Assembly: GCF_900095305.1 (NCBI RefSeq)
Contig: NZ_FMDO01000062.1
Span: 22,447-86,446, forward strand
Origin: Proteiniborus sp. DW1
Lineage (GTDB): Bacteria > Bacillota > Clostridia > Tissierellales > Proteiniboraceae
DNA length: 64,000 nt
Reading direction: 5' to 3'
Position 1 is the first letter of the stretch; each line of letters opens with the position of its first letter. The notes beneath the pieces were generated by a model. That model did not search any database. It was not told where the DNA came from and worked only from the letters and a program-made list of their open reading frames with translations. Both the position numbers and the translations under genes were made by a program. Of this stretch, positions 55,075-63,943 are shown one piece after another.

Positions 55075-55400
55075 ATGAATTATTTAATGGATTTAAGAAA
55101 ATTAGTTGGTTTGAGACCATTAATTGCATGTGGTGCAGGTGTGGCAATAATTAATGAAGAAAACAAGGTATTGCTGCAGCGTAGAGCAGATAATGATTGT
55201 TGAGGATTTATTGGTGGAATGATGGAAATTGGTGAGAGTATTGAAGAAAAAGCTAAAAGAGAAGTTTTCGAAGAAGTTGGAATAGAACTTAAAGATATAA
55301 GATTTTTTAAGGTTTATTCAGGAAAAGAATTTTATTATAAATACCCATCTTGAGTTATGTAGAGATTCAGTGGAAAATTATATTTCAAATCATTAATAAT
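55075..55400 (+). pseudogene. NUDIX hydrolase pseudogene with nonsense mutations
   Basis: Translation gives MNYLMDLRKLVGLRPLIA and VAIINEENKVLLQRRADNDC, then TGA exactly where relatives have tryptophan, then GFIGGMMEIGESIEEKAKRE and VFEEVGIELKDI, the NUDIX box with G and E ligands kept. A second TGA follows YYKYPS, then TAG. Function of the intact gene would be nucleotide-diphosphate hydrolysis. No SECIS-like hairpin follows the first TGA, so selenocysteine is not a good explanation. Confidence 0.85.
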
Positions 55401-55435
55401 TTTATAAATTAAAGCTTTAATAATAGTAAGATTCT

Positions 55436-55458
55436 GCACCTAAAATAGGTGCTTTTTT
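55436..55458 (+). terminator. Intrinsic terminator after the NUDIX pseudogene
   Basis: GCACCTA pairs with TAGGTGC around AAA, followed by TTTTTTC. It insulates the downstream nqr operon. Confidence 0.9.
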
Positions 55459-55563
55459 CGTTAAATTTGTTTCTAACGGTTAAATTTGGGCATAAATCAT
55501 TTAAGTTGGATTATTTATATTAATAATCAATAAAGAGTTTCAAACAAACACGGGGGTGATTTT

Positions 55564-56547
55564 TTGTCATTAATTAACACAAAAAAATACTTTACTCCTC
55601 AAAAGATGATGAGAACAGTAATCATATCATTGATTCCAGTAATATTGTCATCAATATACTTTTTTGGCTGGAGGTCCTTTATTCTTCTTTTGTGGGTAAC
55701 ATTATTTGGAGTAGTCACAGAGTGGATTTTTGAGAAAAAGTACGGAAAAAAAGCATCAGAAGCAATTTTTGTAACTTGTATACTTTATGTACTAACCCTT
55801 CCAGCGCGGACACCATTTTGGATAGCAGCAGTAGGTATTATATTTGGAGTTGTTTTTGGAAAAGAGGTTTTTGGAGGATTTGGAAAGAACATTTTTAATC
55901 CTGCCTTAGTGGCCAGAGCATTTGTTTATGTATCTTTTCCAGAACAATTGACAATACAATGGTCTAAATCGGCTCTAGGCTTCCCAGGCGGCTTCACAAC
56001 ATATCTTACAGAAAACATAGATGCCATTTCACAGGCTACACCAATGCTTATATTTAGGGAAACAGGAGATATGGTTTCATCAATAAAGTTATTGGTAGGC
56101 AATGTATCTGGTTCCCTTGGAGAAACAAGCGCAATATTAATTATCCTAGCAGGTATATATTTGATTTACAAAAAAGTAGCATCTTGGGAAACTATGACAG
56201 GAGTTTTAATTGGCTTTATTGGACTTAGTACAATACTATATTTTCTAGGTTTTGCTCAAATACCAAATCCTCTCTTTGGTATTTTATCTGGAGGATTTCT
56301 CTTTGGAACTGTCTTCATGGCTACAGATCCAGTATCTTCTCCAAAAACTAAAGGAGGAAAGTGGATATATGGAATTCTAATAGGAATTGTAACAGTAATC
56401 ATACGTGGATATGCATTATTTGCTGGAGGAATGATGTTTGCAATACTAATTGGAAATACCTTTGCTCCAATAATAGATGAAGGTATTAATTATTATAAGA
56501 AATCTAAAAAAGCAGCTAAGGCAAAAGGAAAAGAGGTGACTGCATGA
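55564..56547 (+). CDS. nqrB: NqrB/RnfD-type membrane subunit of Na+-translocating NADH oxidoreductase
   Basis: A 327-residue membrane protein with about nine to ten hydrophobic segments. GKEVFGGFGKNIFNPALVARAF and the covalent-FMN site IDAISQATP with Thr159 identify NqrB/RnfD. It is shorter than Vibrio NqrB (about 410) and similar to RnfD. GGGGGTG precedes the TTG start. It opens a tightly packed five-gene operon; the nqrA gene that normally stands before nqrB is absent. Confidence 0.9.
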   Translation: MSLINTKKYFTPQKMMRTVIISLIPVILSSIYFFGWRSFILLLWVTLFGVVTEWIFEKKYGKKASEAIFVTCILYVLTLPARTPFWIAAVGIIFGVVFGKEVFGGFGKNIFNPALVARAFVYVSFPEQLTIQWSKSALGFPGGFTTYLTENIDAISQATPMLIFRETGDMVSSIKLLVGNVSGSLGETSAILIILAGIYLIYKKVASWETMTGVLIGFIGLSTILYFLGFAQIPNPLFGILSGGFLFGTVFMATDPVSSPKTKGGKWIYGILIGIVTVIIRGYALFAGGMMFAILIGNTFAPIIDEGINYYKKSKKAAKAKGKEVTA

Positions 56548-57149
56548 AAAAGTCCTTTATCTTTCCAATAATATTTATGGTTATAATAACAGCCTTTTTT
56601 ACAGCTATATTAGCATTCCTTAACTATAGCACTGCTGATGTAATTGCCTTTAATCAAGAAACAGAGTTAAGAAAAACAATTCTATATGTATTTAATATAG
56701 AATCAACTTCTAGTGAACCTGAAAAAATAGAGGAAGTTTTTAATAAATACATAAGTGAAGAAACCGTTAATGGACAAAAAGTCTTTGTAGCTAAAGAAGG
56801 GGATAACACTATAGGCTATGCTTTTCTAATAGGAGGAACAGCTCTATGGGGAACTGTAGAAGGCTTTGCTGCAGTATCTGAAGACTTTAGTGAATTATTA
56901 GGAATAGATTTTGTGTCACATAGTGAAACTCCTGGTCTAGGCGGTAGAATTTCTGAGGATTGGTTTAAGGAGCAGTTCAGGGGATTAATGTTAACTAATT
57001 CTAATAACGGAAACTATATAGTTTACAAGCCTGCCCCAGGGGGAAATGTAGATGCTATAGCTGGAGCTACCTTAACATCTAAATCAGTAAGTGACTTTAT
57101 AAATAAAGACATTTATGAGTTCATAAAAGAAAATAGGGGGGGAATATAA
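56544..57149 (+). CDS. nqrC: NqrC/RnfG-type FMN-binding subunit
   Basis: A 201-residue protein with one N-terminal membrane helix (IFPIIFMVIITAFFTAILAFL) and an outside FMN-binding domain. ETPGLGGRISEDWFKEQF and DAIAGATLTSKSV are hallmarks; Thr176 in AGAT is the expected covalent FMN attachment. It overlaps nqrB by four bases (ATGA), showing coupling. It requires an ApbE flavin transferase not present in the window. Confidence 0.92.
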   Translation: MKKSFIFPIIFMVIITAFFTAILAFLNYSTADVIAFNQETELRKTILYVFNIESTSSEPEKIEEVFNKYISEETVNGQKVFVAKEGDNTIGYAFLIGGTALWGTVEGFAAVSEDFSELLGIDFVSHSETPGLGGRISEDWFKEQFRGLMLTNSNNGNYIVYKPAPGGNVDAIAGATLTSKSVSDFINKDIYEFIKENRGGI

Positions 57150-57779
57150 ATGGCTGGAGATAGTCCAAAAAAGATATTCATAATGGGATTGTGGAAGGAC
57201 AATCCAGTATTTAGACAGATTATAGGTATATGTTCTGCCTTAGCTGTGACAAACCTTATGCTTAACTCTCTTATAATGGGACTCGGACTCATATTTGTTA
57301 CAGCATTTTCTGAGCTTACTATTTCAATTATTAGGAGTTTTACACCTAAGCATATAAGGATGATGATTCAAGTATTAATTATTTCTGTATATGTAATCAT
57401 AGTAGATATTGTCTTAAAGGCTTATTATCCAGAAATGAGCAAGGCTCTAGGTCCATATGTAGGACTTATAATAACAAACTGTATAATAATGGGACGTTGT
57501 GAAGCCTATGCACAGAAAAATCCACCACTAAGTTCCTTTTTAGATGGAATAGCTTCAGGAGCAGGATATACATTAGTTTTGTTAGCTATAGCTTTTGTTA
57601 GAGAGCTTTTAGGTTTTGGAACTATATTCGGTGTTAAAGTACTAGGAGACTGGTGGACTAATTGGACAATTATGATAATGCCTCCAGGAGCCTTCTTTGT
57701 TTTAGCAGTAGTTATATGGATAGCAAGAAGTATTTCCTCAGAAGATAAAGAAAAAGAAAAGGAGGTAGCTAAGGCATGA
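57150..57779 (+). CDS. nqrD: NqrD-type membrane subunit
   Basis: A 209-residue protein with six membrane helices. GICSALAVTN and ITNCIIMGRCEAYAQKNPP carry the conserved half-helix cysteines that hold an intramembrane iron-sulfur centre with NqrE. The IRMMIQVLIISVYVIIVDIVLKAY stretch resembles Vibrio NqrD strongly. It overlaps the next gene by four bases. Confidence 0.92.
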   Translation: MAGDSPKKIFIMGLWKDNPVFRQIIGICSALAVTNLMLNSLIMGLGLIFVTAFSELTISIIRSFTPKHIRMMIQVLIISVYVIIVDIVLKAYYPEMSKALGPYVGLIITNCIIMGRCEAYAQKNPPLSSFLDGIASGAGYTLVLLAIAFVRELLGFGTIFGVKVLGDWWTNWTIMIMPPGAFFVLAVVIWIARSISSEDKEKEKEVAKA

Positions 57780-58366
57780 TAGAACTTAATCCTTTTGTAA
57801 TCTTTATTGCATCTATTTTTACAAACAACATGATACTAAGTAATTTTCTAGGTATGTGTTCATTTATAGCTGTTTCAAATGAAATAAAGACATCTATGGG
57901 GCTAGGGCAGGCAGTTACATTTGTACTGACATTTACTACCATATTGAATTATTTTATTTACTATAATATCTTAGTACCTTTAAATTTAGAATATCTTAGA
58001 TTTATAGTTTTTATAATTACTATAGCAGCCTTCGTTCAGCTAGTAGAGATGGTAGTAGAAAGATATCTTCCAAATCTATATTATGCTCTGGGAATATTCT
58101 TGCCTTTGATAACAGTTAATTGTGCTATACTAGGGGTTTCACTCTTTATGGTAATCAGAGAATATACATTAATGCAATCAATCGGATTTAGTCTTGGTTC
58201 AGGTATTGGATGGACACTAGCTATAGTAGCATTAGCAGGAATTAAGCAAAGACTTAAAAGAGCAAGTGTTCCTAAAGGATTAGAAGGGCCAGGTATTACT
58301 ATAATTGTAATAGGTCTGATGGCGCTGGCATTTATAGGCTTTTCAGGCATAGTACAGATTCAATAG
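57776..58366 (+). CDS. nqrE: NqrE-type membrane subunit
   Basis: A 196-residue, six-helix protein. NFLGMCSFIAVS and LITVNCAILGVSLF contain the paired cysteines; GSGIGWTLAIVALAGIKQRL and PGITIIVIGLMALAFIGFSG match NqrE closely. It is the inverted-topology partner of NqrD. Short spacing to nqrF (10 bases) continues the operon. Confidence 0.93.
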   Translation: MIELNPFVIFIASIFTNNMILSNFLGMCSFIAVSNEIKTSMGLGQAVTFVLTFTTILNYFIYYNILVPLNLEYLRFIVFIITIAAFVQLVEMVVERYLPNLYYALGIFLPLITVNCAILGVSLFMVIREYTLMQSIGFSLGSGIGWTLAIVALAGIKQRLKRASVPKGLEGPGITIIVIGLMALAFIGFSGIVQIQ

Positions 58367-58376
58367 GGGGGATATT

Positions 58377-59477
58377 ATGGACACTATAATAATCACAACT
58401 ATAACTATAACCTCCATTACTGGAATACTTGCCTTTCTTTTAACCCTTGCAGATCGTACTATTAACAATTATGGAGAAGTTAAAATTACTATAAACGATG
58501 AAAAAGAATATATTGTTGAGGGAGGCTCTTCATTACTTTCTTCCTTAATGGAGCAACAGATTTTTATACCTTCTGCATGTGGAGGAAAGGGTACCTGTGG
58601 ATACTGTAAGGTAAAGGTCCTTGAGGGAGGAGGAACAGTTCTTCCTACTGAAACACCATTTCTAACAGATGATGAGCTTAAATCTCATGTAAGACTTTCA
58701 TGTCAATGTAAGGTCAAGCAAGAATTAAAGATTCAAATTCCTGAAGAATTATTTAATGTAAAAGAATATGAAGCTACAGTAGAATCTATAGAAGATATGA
58801 CATCTGTAATCAAGAAGTTAAGAATAAGGCTTAAGGAAGGCGAAGAAATTAACTTTAAACCAGGACAGTATATTCAGTTAAAGGCTCCAAAATATGATGG
58901 AAATGATGAAGAAGTTTACAGGGCATATTCCATAGCCTCACCTCCATCTGAGAAAAATTATATAGATTTAATAATTGGATATGTTCCAAATGGTATAGTA
59001 ACTACCTATGTTCATCAGTTTTTAAAAGAAGGAGATACTGTTTATTTCAATGGGCCATATGGAGATTTTTGCTACCAAGATAATAATGATAGAGAAATAA
59101 TAATGGTGGCAGTAGGTACAGGTATGGCTCCAATACTCTCTATTCTTTACCACTTAAAAGAAAATAATATAAAAAGAAAGGCTACATTTTATTTTGGAGC
59201 TAAGACACCAGATGATTTATTTCTATTAGACGAGATGAAGAACTTTGAAGAAACATTGTTTGATTTCAAGTTCATTCCTACTCTTTCTAGGGTTACTGAG
59301 GAGCATAACTGGTTTGGAGAAAAGGGAAGAGTTAATAATGCTTTAGAAAAATATGTAGAAGATGGAGAGAACAAAGAAGCATATCTATGTGGGAATCCTC
59401 CAATGATAGATACAGTAGTTAATGTTTTAAAGAAAATTGGAATACCAGAAGAGTTAATATTCTTCGATAAATTTTAA
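58377..59477 (+). CDS. nqrF: NqrF-type NADH-oxidising flavoprotein
   Basis: A 366-residue protein with one N-terminal membrane helix, a 2Fe-2S ferredoxin domain (Cys68, Cys74, Cys77, Cys109 in SACGGKGTCGYC...LSCQ), an FAD domain (RAYSIASPP) and an NAD domain (VAVGTGMAPILS; YLCGNPPMIDTV). It takes electrons from NADH into the Nqr complex. The NqrF gene, rather than rnfB/rnfC, shows that this operon is of NQR type. A hairpin terminator follows. Confidence 0.94.
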   Translation: MDTIIITTITITSITGILAFLLTLADRTINNYGEVKITINDEKEYIVEGGSSLLSSLMEQQIFIPSACGGKGTCGYCKVKVLEGGGTVLPTETPFLTDDELKSHVRLSCQCKVKQELKIQIPEELFNVKEYEATVESIEDMTSVIKKLRIRLKEGEEINFKPGQYIQLKAPKYDGNDEEVYRAYSIASPPSEKNYIDLIIGYVPNGIVTTYVHQFLKEGDTVYFNGPYGDFCYQDNNDREIIMVAVGTGMAPILSILYHLKENNIKRKATFYFGAKTPDDLFLLDEMKNFEETLFDFKFIPTLSRVTEEHNWFGEKGRVNNALEKYVEDGENKEAYLCGNPPMIDTVVNVLKKIGIPEELIFFDKF

Positions 59478-59510
59478 ACTGTGAGTGCTTTTACTCACAG
59501 TTTATTGTTT
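59476..59510 (+). terminator. Intrinsic terminator of the nqr operon
   Basis: AAACTGTGAGT pairs with ACTCACAGTTT around six bases, followed by ATTGTTT. It overlaps the nqrF stop codon. Confidence 0.85.
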
Positions 59511-59632
59511 AATAACTACAAAAATCAATAAAACCTCACCTCCTTATTTCAAATATTTGATTTTTATATGTAAAATGTTTATAATATAAATGGTAACATA
59601 TAGTTACAAGGACTATTCTTAGGAGGTTGTAT

Positions 59633-62065
59633 ATGAACAACGAAGAGCAAAATGTTTTACCTATTAATATAGAAGATGAGATGAAAACATCATACTTAGA
59701 CTATGCAATGAGTGTAATTGTGAGTAGAGCCTTACCTGATGTTCGTGATGGGCTAAAGCCGGTTCATAGAAGAATACTTTATTCTATGAATGATCTTGGT
59801 AATACGCCTGATAAACCTCATAAAAAGTCTGCCCGTATTGTCGGTGAAGTACTAGGTAAGTACCATCCACATGGTGATTCAGCTGTTTATAATGCAATGG
59901 TAAGACTTGCCCAAGATTTTTCAACTAGATATACCCTAGTAGATGGACATGGAAACTTTGGTTCAATAGATGGTGATGGGGCTGCACATATGCGTTATAC
60001 AGAGGCTAGAATGTCTAAAATAGCTCTTGAAATGCTTAGAGATCTAGGCAAAGATACTGTAGACTTTAGACCTAACTTCGATGAAACTTTAAACGAGCCA
60101 GTAGTACTACCTAGTAGATTTCCAAATCTATTAGTTAATGGTTCTTCAGGAATTGCAGTAGGTATGGCAACATCAATTCCTCCTCATAACTTAGCAGAAG
60201 TTATAGATGGAGCAATAATGATGATAGACGATCCAGATGTTCAGATAGATGAGCTTATGAGATGTGTTAAGGGACCAGACTTTCCTACAGGTGCTATAAT
60301 AATGGGTAAGGATGGGATTAGATCAGCCTATAGAACAGGAAGAGGAAGAGTAGTCGTACGTGCTAAAGCTGATTTTGAACAGAATAGCAAGGGAAGAACT
60401 TCTATAATCGTTACAGAGATTCCATACCAAGTTAATAAGGCTAGACTTATAGAAAAAATTGCTGAGCTTGTTAGAGAAAAAGTTATTGAAGGAATTTCTG
60501 ACCTAAGAGATGAATCAGATAGAAATGGTATGAGAATTGTAATAGAAATTAAAAGAGATGCAAATCCAAATGTTGTCTTAAATAATTTGTATAAGCATAC
60601 TCAGCTTCAAGATACATTTAGTATAATAATGATAGCAATTGTAAATGGTGAACCAAAGCTCCTAAGTCTAAAGCAAATGTTAAGACATTATCTTGACCAT
60701 CAGAAAGAAGTAATAGTAAGAAGAACACAATATGATTTAAACAAAGCAGAAGAAAGAGCACATGTATTAGAGGGTTTAAGGATAGCATTAGACAATATAG
60801 ATGCTGTAATATCACTTATTAGAGGTTCAAGAACTGTAAACGAAGCTAAAGAAGGCTTAATTAACAACTTTGGTTTATCTGAGAAGCAGGCACAAGCAAT
60901 ATTAGATATGCGTCTGCAAAGGCTTACAGGATTAGAAAGAGATAAGATAGAAGAAGAATACGAAGCACTTATAATAGAAATAAATAGATTAAAAGAAATA
61001 CTTGCCAATGACAGACTTATATATCAAATAATTAAAGATGAGCTTATTGAAATTAAAGAAAGTTATAAAGATGATAGAAGAACAGAAATAAGACCTTCAG
61101 CAGAAGAAATAGACATAGAAGATATGATTCAAGAAGAAAATGTAGCTATTACATTAACTCACTTTGGATATATAAAGAGAATGCCTGAAGACACATACAA
61201 GGCACAAAAAAGAGGCGGGAAAGGCATAACAGGGCTTACTACTAGAGAAGAAGACTTTGTTGAGCACCTTTTTGTGACATCAACACATGATAACTTATTG
61301 TTCTTCACAAATCAAGGTAGAGTATATAGTATAAAGGCTTATGAAATACCAGAGGCTAAAAGGCAAGCAAAGGGTACAGCAATTATAAATCTCCTTCAAT
61401 TAAATTCTGGAGAAAATATTTCTGCTATAATACCTATCAAGGATTTTGATCCAGATGACTATCTTGTTCTTGTTACACAAAATGGTACTATCAAGAAAAC
61501 TAAGCTAGATCAATTTGAAAATATGAGGAAAAGTGGATTAATAGCCATTAGTCTTAAGGACGATGATGAGTTAATAAGTGTAAAAAGAACTAGTGGAAAT
61601 GATGAGATAATGATAGTAACTTCTAGCGGTATGTCCATCAGGTTTAGTGAAAAAGATGTAAGAGATATGGGAAGAACTGCAATGGGAGTTAAAGCTATAA
61701 CCCTTAATGAAGGTGACAAGATAGTTGGAATGGGGACTGTAGAAGATGGTAAAGACCTCCTTGTCATAAGCGAATTTGGTTATGGAAAAAGAACATCTCT
61801 TGAAGAATATAGAGTTCAGTCAAGAGGCGGTAAAGGTATAAAAACTTACCATGTAAAAGAGAAAACAGGAAATATAGTTAATGCTAAAGTAGTTGAAGAT
61901 GATGATGAAGTTATGATAATAAGTCTCTCAGGTGTAATTATTAGATTAAAAGTATCAGACATTCCAAGGATGGGAAGAACTACACAAGGGGTAACACTAA
62001 TGAGATTTGGCAAAGATGATAAGGTAGTATCTGTTGCTACAGTAGTAGCAGAGGACGAAGAATAG
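59633..62065 (+). CDS. gyrA: DNA gyrase subunit A
   Basis: An 810-residue GyrA with the catalytic Tyr122 in [11 protein letters not shown], the quinolone-region sequence [19 protein letters not shown], and six C-terminal beta-pinwheel repeats with the GyrA-box [13 protein letters not shown] 59633 has AGGAGG six bases upstream; TTG 59627 is less likely. Serine at residue 83 (HGDSAVY) is the usual drug-sensitive residue. Confidence 0.97.
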   Translation: MNNEEQNVLPINIEDEMKTSYLDYAMSVIVSRALPDVRDGLKPVHRRILYSMNDLGNTPDKPHKKSARIVGEVLGKYHPHGDSAVYNAMVRLAQDFSTRYTLVDGHGNFGSIDGDGAAHMRYTEARMSKIALEMLRDLGKDTVDFRPNFDETLNEPVVLPSRFPNLLVNGSSGIAVGMATSIPPHNLAEVIDGAIMMIDDPDVQIDELMRCVKGPDFPTGAIIMGKDGIRSAYRTGRGRVVVRAKADFEQNSKGRTSIIVTEIPYQVNKARLIEKIAELVREKVIEGISDLRDESDRNGMRIVIEIKRDANPNVVLNNLYKHTQLQDTFSIIMIAIVNGEPKLLSLKQMLRHYLDHQKEVIVRRTQYDLNKAEERAHVLEGLRIALDNIDAVISLIRGSRTVNEAKEGLINNFGLSEKQAQAILDMRLQRLTGLERDKIEEEYEALIIEINRLKEILANDRLIYQIIKDELIEIKESYKDDRRTEIRPSAEEIDIEDMIQEENVAITLTHFGYIKRMPEDTYKAQKRGGKGITGLTTREEDFVEHLFVTSTHDNLLFFTNQGRVYSIKAYEIPEAKRQAKGTAIINLLQLNSGENISAIIPIKDFDPDDYLVLVTQNGTIKKTKLDQFENMRKSGLIAISLKDDDELISVKRTSGNDEIMIVTSSGMSIRFSEKDVRDMGRTAMGVKAITLNEGDKIVGMGTVEDGKDLLVISEFGYGKRTSLEEYRVQSRGGKGIKTYHVKEKTGNIVNAKVVEDDDEVMIISLSGVIIRLKVSDIPRMGRTTQGVTLMRFGKDDKVVSVATVVAEDEE

Positions 62066-62086
62066 AGGTTGTTGCTTAACTGAACT

Positions 62087-62170
62087 AAAAAGAGATTCTT
62101 CGATTACGTATAGTATGACAACTTGTAACATATGTCATTCTAAGTACGCAAGTCTGAAGAGTCTCTTTAA
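62087..62170. repeat. Degenerate copy of the dispersed TGTCATTCT...GAATCTC palindrome
   Basis: AAAGAGATTCTTC on the left pairs with GAAGAGTCTCTTT on the right, and ATGACA pairs with TGTCAT inside. The layout matches the widespread Firmicutes intergenic repeat with TGTCATTCTGAGC and GAAGAATCTC blocks. It follows gyrA and, with a U-rich end, could serve as its terminator. Confidence 0.65.
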
Positions 62171-62285
62171 TTGATTATATTATATATAGTGCAATAGCCC
62201 ATTTCTTTCTCTAACAAGTTTACAATAGTACTATTTTATTATAATATATTAATATATTTGTAATTAAAAGGAGGGACCTTTTATA

Positions 62286-62597
62286 ATGGAAATCAATAAA
62301 GTATTTAATGAAAGTTTAGATTCATGGGTGATTGATATTATTGGGGAACTAGATATATATACGTCACCTAAATTTAAAGAAGTGCTTCTTGAGGCATTAG
62401 AAGAGAAAATGGGTAATATAATAATAAATGGACAAAGTCTATCTTACATAGATAGTACAGGACTAGGTGTATTAATAAGCGCTTTAAAAAAGGTAAAAGA
62501 AAATAATAAAACCATAACCATAGAAAGAATTAAACCTAATATTAAAAAGCTATTTGATTTGACAAGTTTAGATAAAGTATTTGTTATAAAGGAGTGA
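62286..62597 (+). CDS. rsbV: Anti-sigma factor antagonist RsbV-like (STAS)
   Basis: A 103-residue STAS domain: GELDIYTSPKFKEVL and the phosphorylation loop SYIDSTGLGVLIS with Ser57. Unphosphorylated RsbV would bind RsbW and release SigB. AAAGGAGGG precedes the ATG. It heads a three-gene operon; a possible TTTACA/TAATAT promoter lies about 60 bases upstream, and I see no SigB-type promoter. Confidence 0.9.
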   Translation: MEINKVFNESLDSWVIDIIGELDIYTSPKFKEVLLEALEEKMGNIIINGQSLSYIDSTGLGVLISALKKVKENNKTITIERIKPNIKKLFDLTSLDKVFVIKE

Positions 62598-62606
62598 TTA
62601 ATTCAC

Positions 62607-63044
62607 ATGGTAGATAAAGTAGAGAGTAGCTTTGATTGTATAAAACTAAGCATCCCTAATAAAGCAGAATATGTAAGTGTAGTTAGACTAACTACTTCGG
62701 CTATAGCAAGTAGAATGGGTTTTGATATAGAAGAGATTGAAGACATAAAAGTAGCCATAGCAGAAGCTTGCACAAATACACTAGAACATGGTTCTAATAA
62801 TAAAGAAGAAAACTTCGATATTGATTTTGATATGTATGTGGACAAGCTAATAATAACGGTAAAAGGAATTGGAAAAGACTTTAGTACAGAAAATATAGAA
62901 GAATTAAAGGTTGAAGACTTTGGAGAGGGGAATTTAGGAATATTTATAATTAATTCTCTTATGGATGAAGTCAATATAATTAATGATTGGAATAAGGGTA
63001 CTGGGATAAGGATGATTAAGTATATGAAGGATGATATCAAATGA
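62607..63044 (+). CDS. rsbW: Anti-sigma factor serine kinase RsbW-like
   Basis: A 145-residue GHKL kinase with the N-box AIAEACTNTLEHG and a GEGNLGIFIINSLMDEV region. The G1 box usually reading VKDxGxxF is here VKGIGKDF, lacking the expected aspartate, so ATP binding may be altered. It would sequester SigB and phosphorylate RsbV. It overlaps sigB by four bases. Confidence 0.88.
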   Translation: MVDKVESSFDCIKLSIPNKAEYVSVVRLTTSAIASRMGFDIEEIEDIKVAIAEACTNTLEHGSNNKEENFDIDFDMYVDKLIITVKGIGKDFSTENIEELKVEDFGEGNLGIFIINSLMDEVNIINDWNKGTGIRMIKYMKDDIK

Positions 63045-63802
63045 CAGATGACTTAACAAAAATTAATAGCAAGGAACTGTTCAAAAAATATAGTGAAAAT
63101 AGAGCTTCCCATATTAGAGAAGAGCTTATAAAAAGACATCTTTATATTGCAGAGATTTTATCCAAAAAATATGTAAACAGAGGAATAGATTATGAGGATA
63201 TTTACCAAGTAGCATGTATAGGTCTTATTTATGCTGTAGATAGATACGATATTTCAAAGGGGTATGAATTCTCTAGCTTTGCTACGCCTACAATTATAGG
63301 AGAGATAAAGAAACACTTCCGTGATAAAGGCTGGGCTATAAGAGTACCTAGAAGAATACAAGAGCTCTCAAAGAAGATAAATGTATCAAAAAACACATTA
63401 AGTCAGACTTTACAGAGAACCCCTACAGTTGATGAGTTAGCAGAATATTTGCAATGCTCATCTGAAGAAATCCTAGAAGCAATGGAAGCTAGCAAGGTAT
63501 ATACCCCTCATTCATTAGATGTAGTTTTTGATTCAAATGGTGATGATAAAGATGTAAATCTGGCAGAATTAATAGGGGAAGATGACAAATACTTTACAAC
63601 TATAGAAAATAATGATTTTTTAAAGAAGAATATAGAGAAGTTAAATGATATGGAGAAAAAGATACTCTATGATAGATATTTTAATAAGAAAACTCAATTT
63701 GAAATAGCTAAGGAATTAAATATTTCTCAAATGACAGTATCAAGAATGGAGAAAAAAATCATTGAGAAATTCAAAAAAGAGCTAAAGAAGATATATAATT
63801 AG
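63041..63802 (+). CDS. sigB: General stress sigma factor SigB
   Basis: A 253-residue sigma-70-family factor with region 2 (IDYEDIYQVACIGLIYAVDRYD; FSSFATPTIIGEIKKHFRDKG), region 3 and region 4 (QFEIAKELNISQMTVSRMEKKI). The IRVPRRIQEL sequence is of the SigB type and differs from the KVSRSL of sporulation SigF. Order rsbV-rsbW-sigB agrees. Upstream phosphatase or stressosome genes are not adjacent. Confidence 0.9.
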   Translation: MTDDLTKINSKELFKKYSENRASHIREELIKRHLYIAEILSKKYVNRGIDYEDIYQVACIGLIYAVDRYDISKGYEFSSFATPTIIGEIKKHFRDKGWAIRVPRRIQELSKKINVSKNTLSQTLQRTPTVDELAEYLQCSSEEILEAMEASKVYTPHSLDVVFDSNGDDKDVNLAELIGEDDKYFTTIENNDFLKKNIEKLNDMEKKILYDRYFNKKTQFEIAKELNISQMTVSRMEKKIIEKFKKELKKIYN

Positions 63803-63828
63803 AAACAAGTTATGGTAAAAAATAACAC

Positions 63829-63857
63829 TTGAAAAGGTGAGAAGAAAATGATACATT
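63829..63857 (+). promoter_or_regulatory. Tandem promoter 1 (TTGAAA-17-TACATT)
   Basis: The hexamers are 17 bases apart, and ACACTTGAAAA repeats at the next two promoters. No gene lies between here and the window edge. Confidence 0.55.
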
Positions 63858-63914
63858 ATATTTCACCGTCAGTTAAATAAGAAATAGGCGTGAATAAAAA
63901 AACAAAAAAAACAC

Positions 63915-63943
63915 TTGACAATTCATAAAAAAAGTGATAAAGT
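63915..63943 (+). promoter_or_regulatory. Tandem promoter 2 (TTGACA-17-TAAAGT), probable rRNA promoter
   Basis: A perfect -35 hexamer, exact 17-base spacer and good -10 hexamer give the strongest plain promoter seen in the window. A third -35 (TTGAAA) follows at 63994-63999, with its -10 beyond the edge. Tandem promoters behind gyrA/sigB usually drive an rRNA operon in clostridia; that downstream target is inferred. Confidence 0.75.

Noticed and set aside
55201..55203. TGA in the NUDIX gene read as selenocysteine
   Set aside because: Relatives have tryptophan there, no SECIS-like hairpin follows and further in-frame stops occur downstream.
55564..59477. Rnf complex
   Set aside because: RnfB and RnfC are absent; NqrF is present and NqrD/NqrE sequences are of NQR type.
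63041..63802. Sporulation sigma factor SigF with SpoIIAA/SpoIIAB
   Set aside because: The region 2-3 junction IRVPRRIQEL is of SigB type; SigF proteins have a KVSRSLKE-like sequence.
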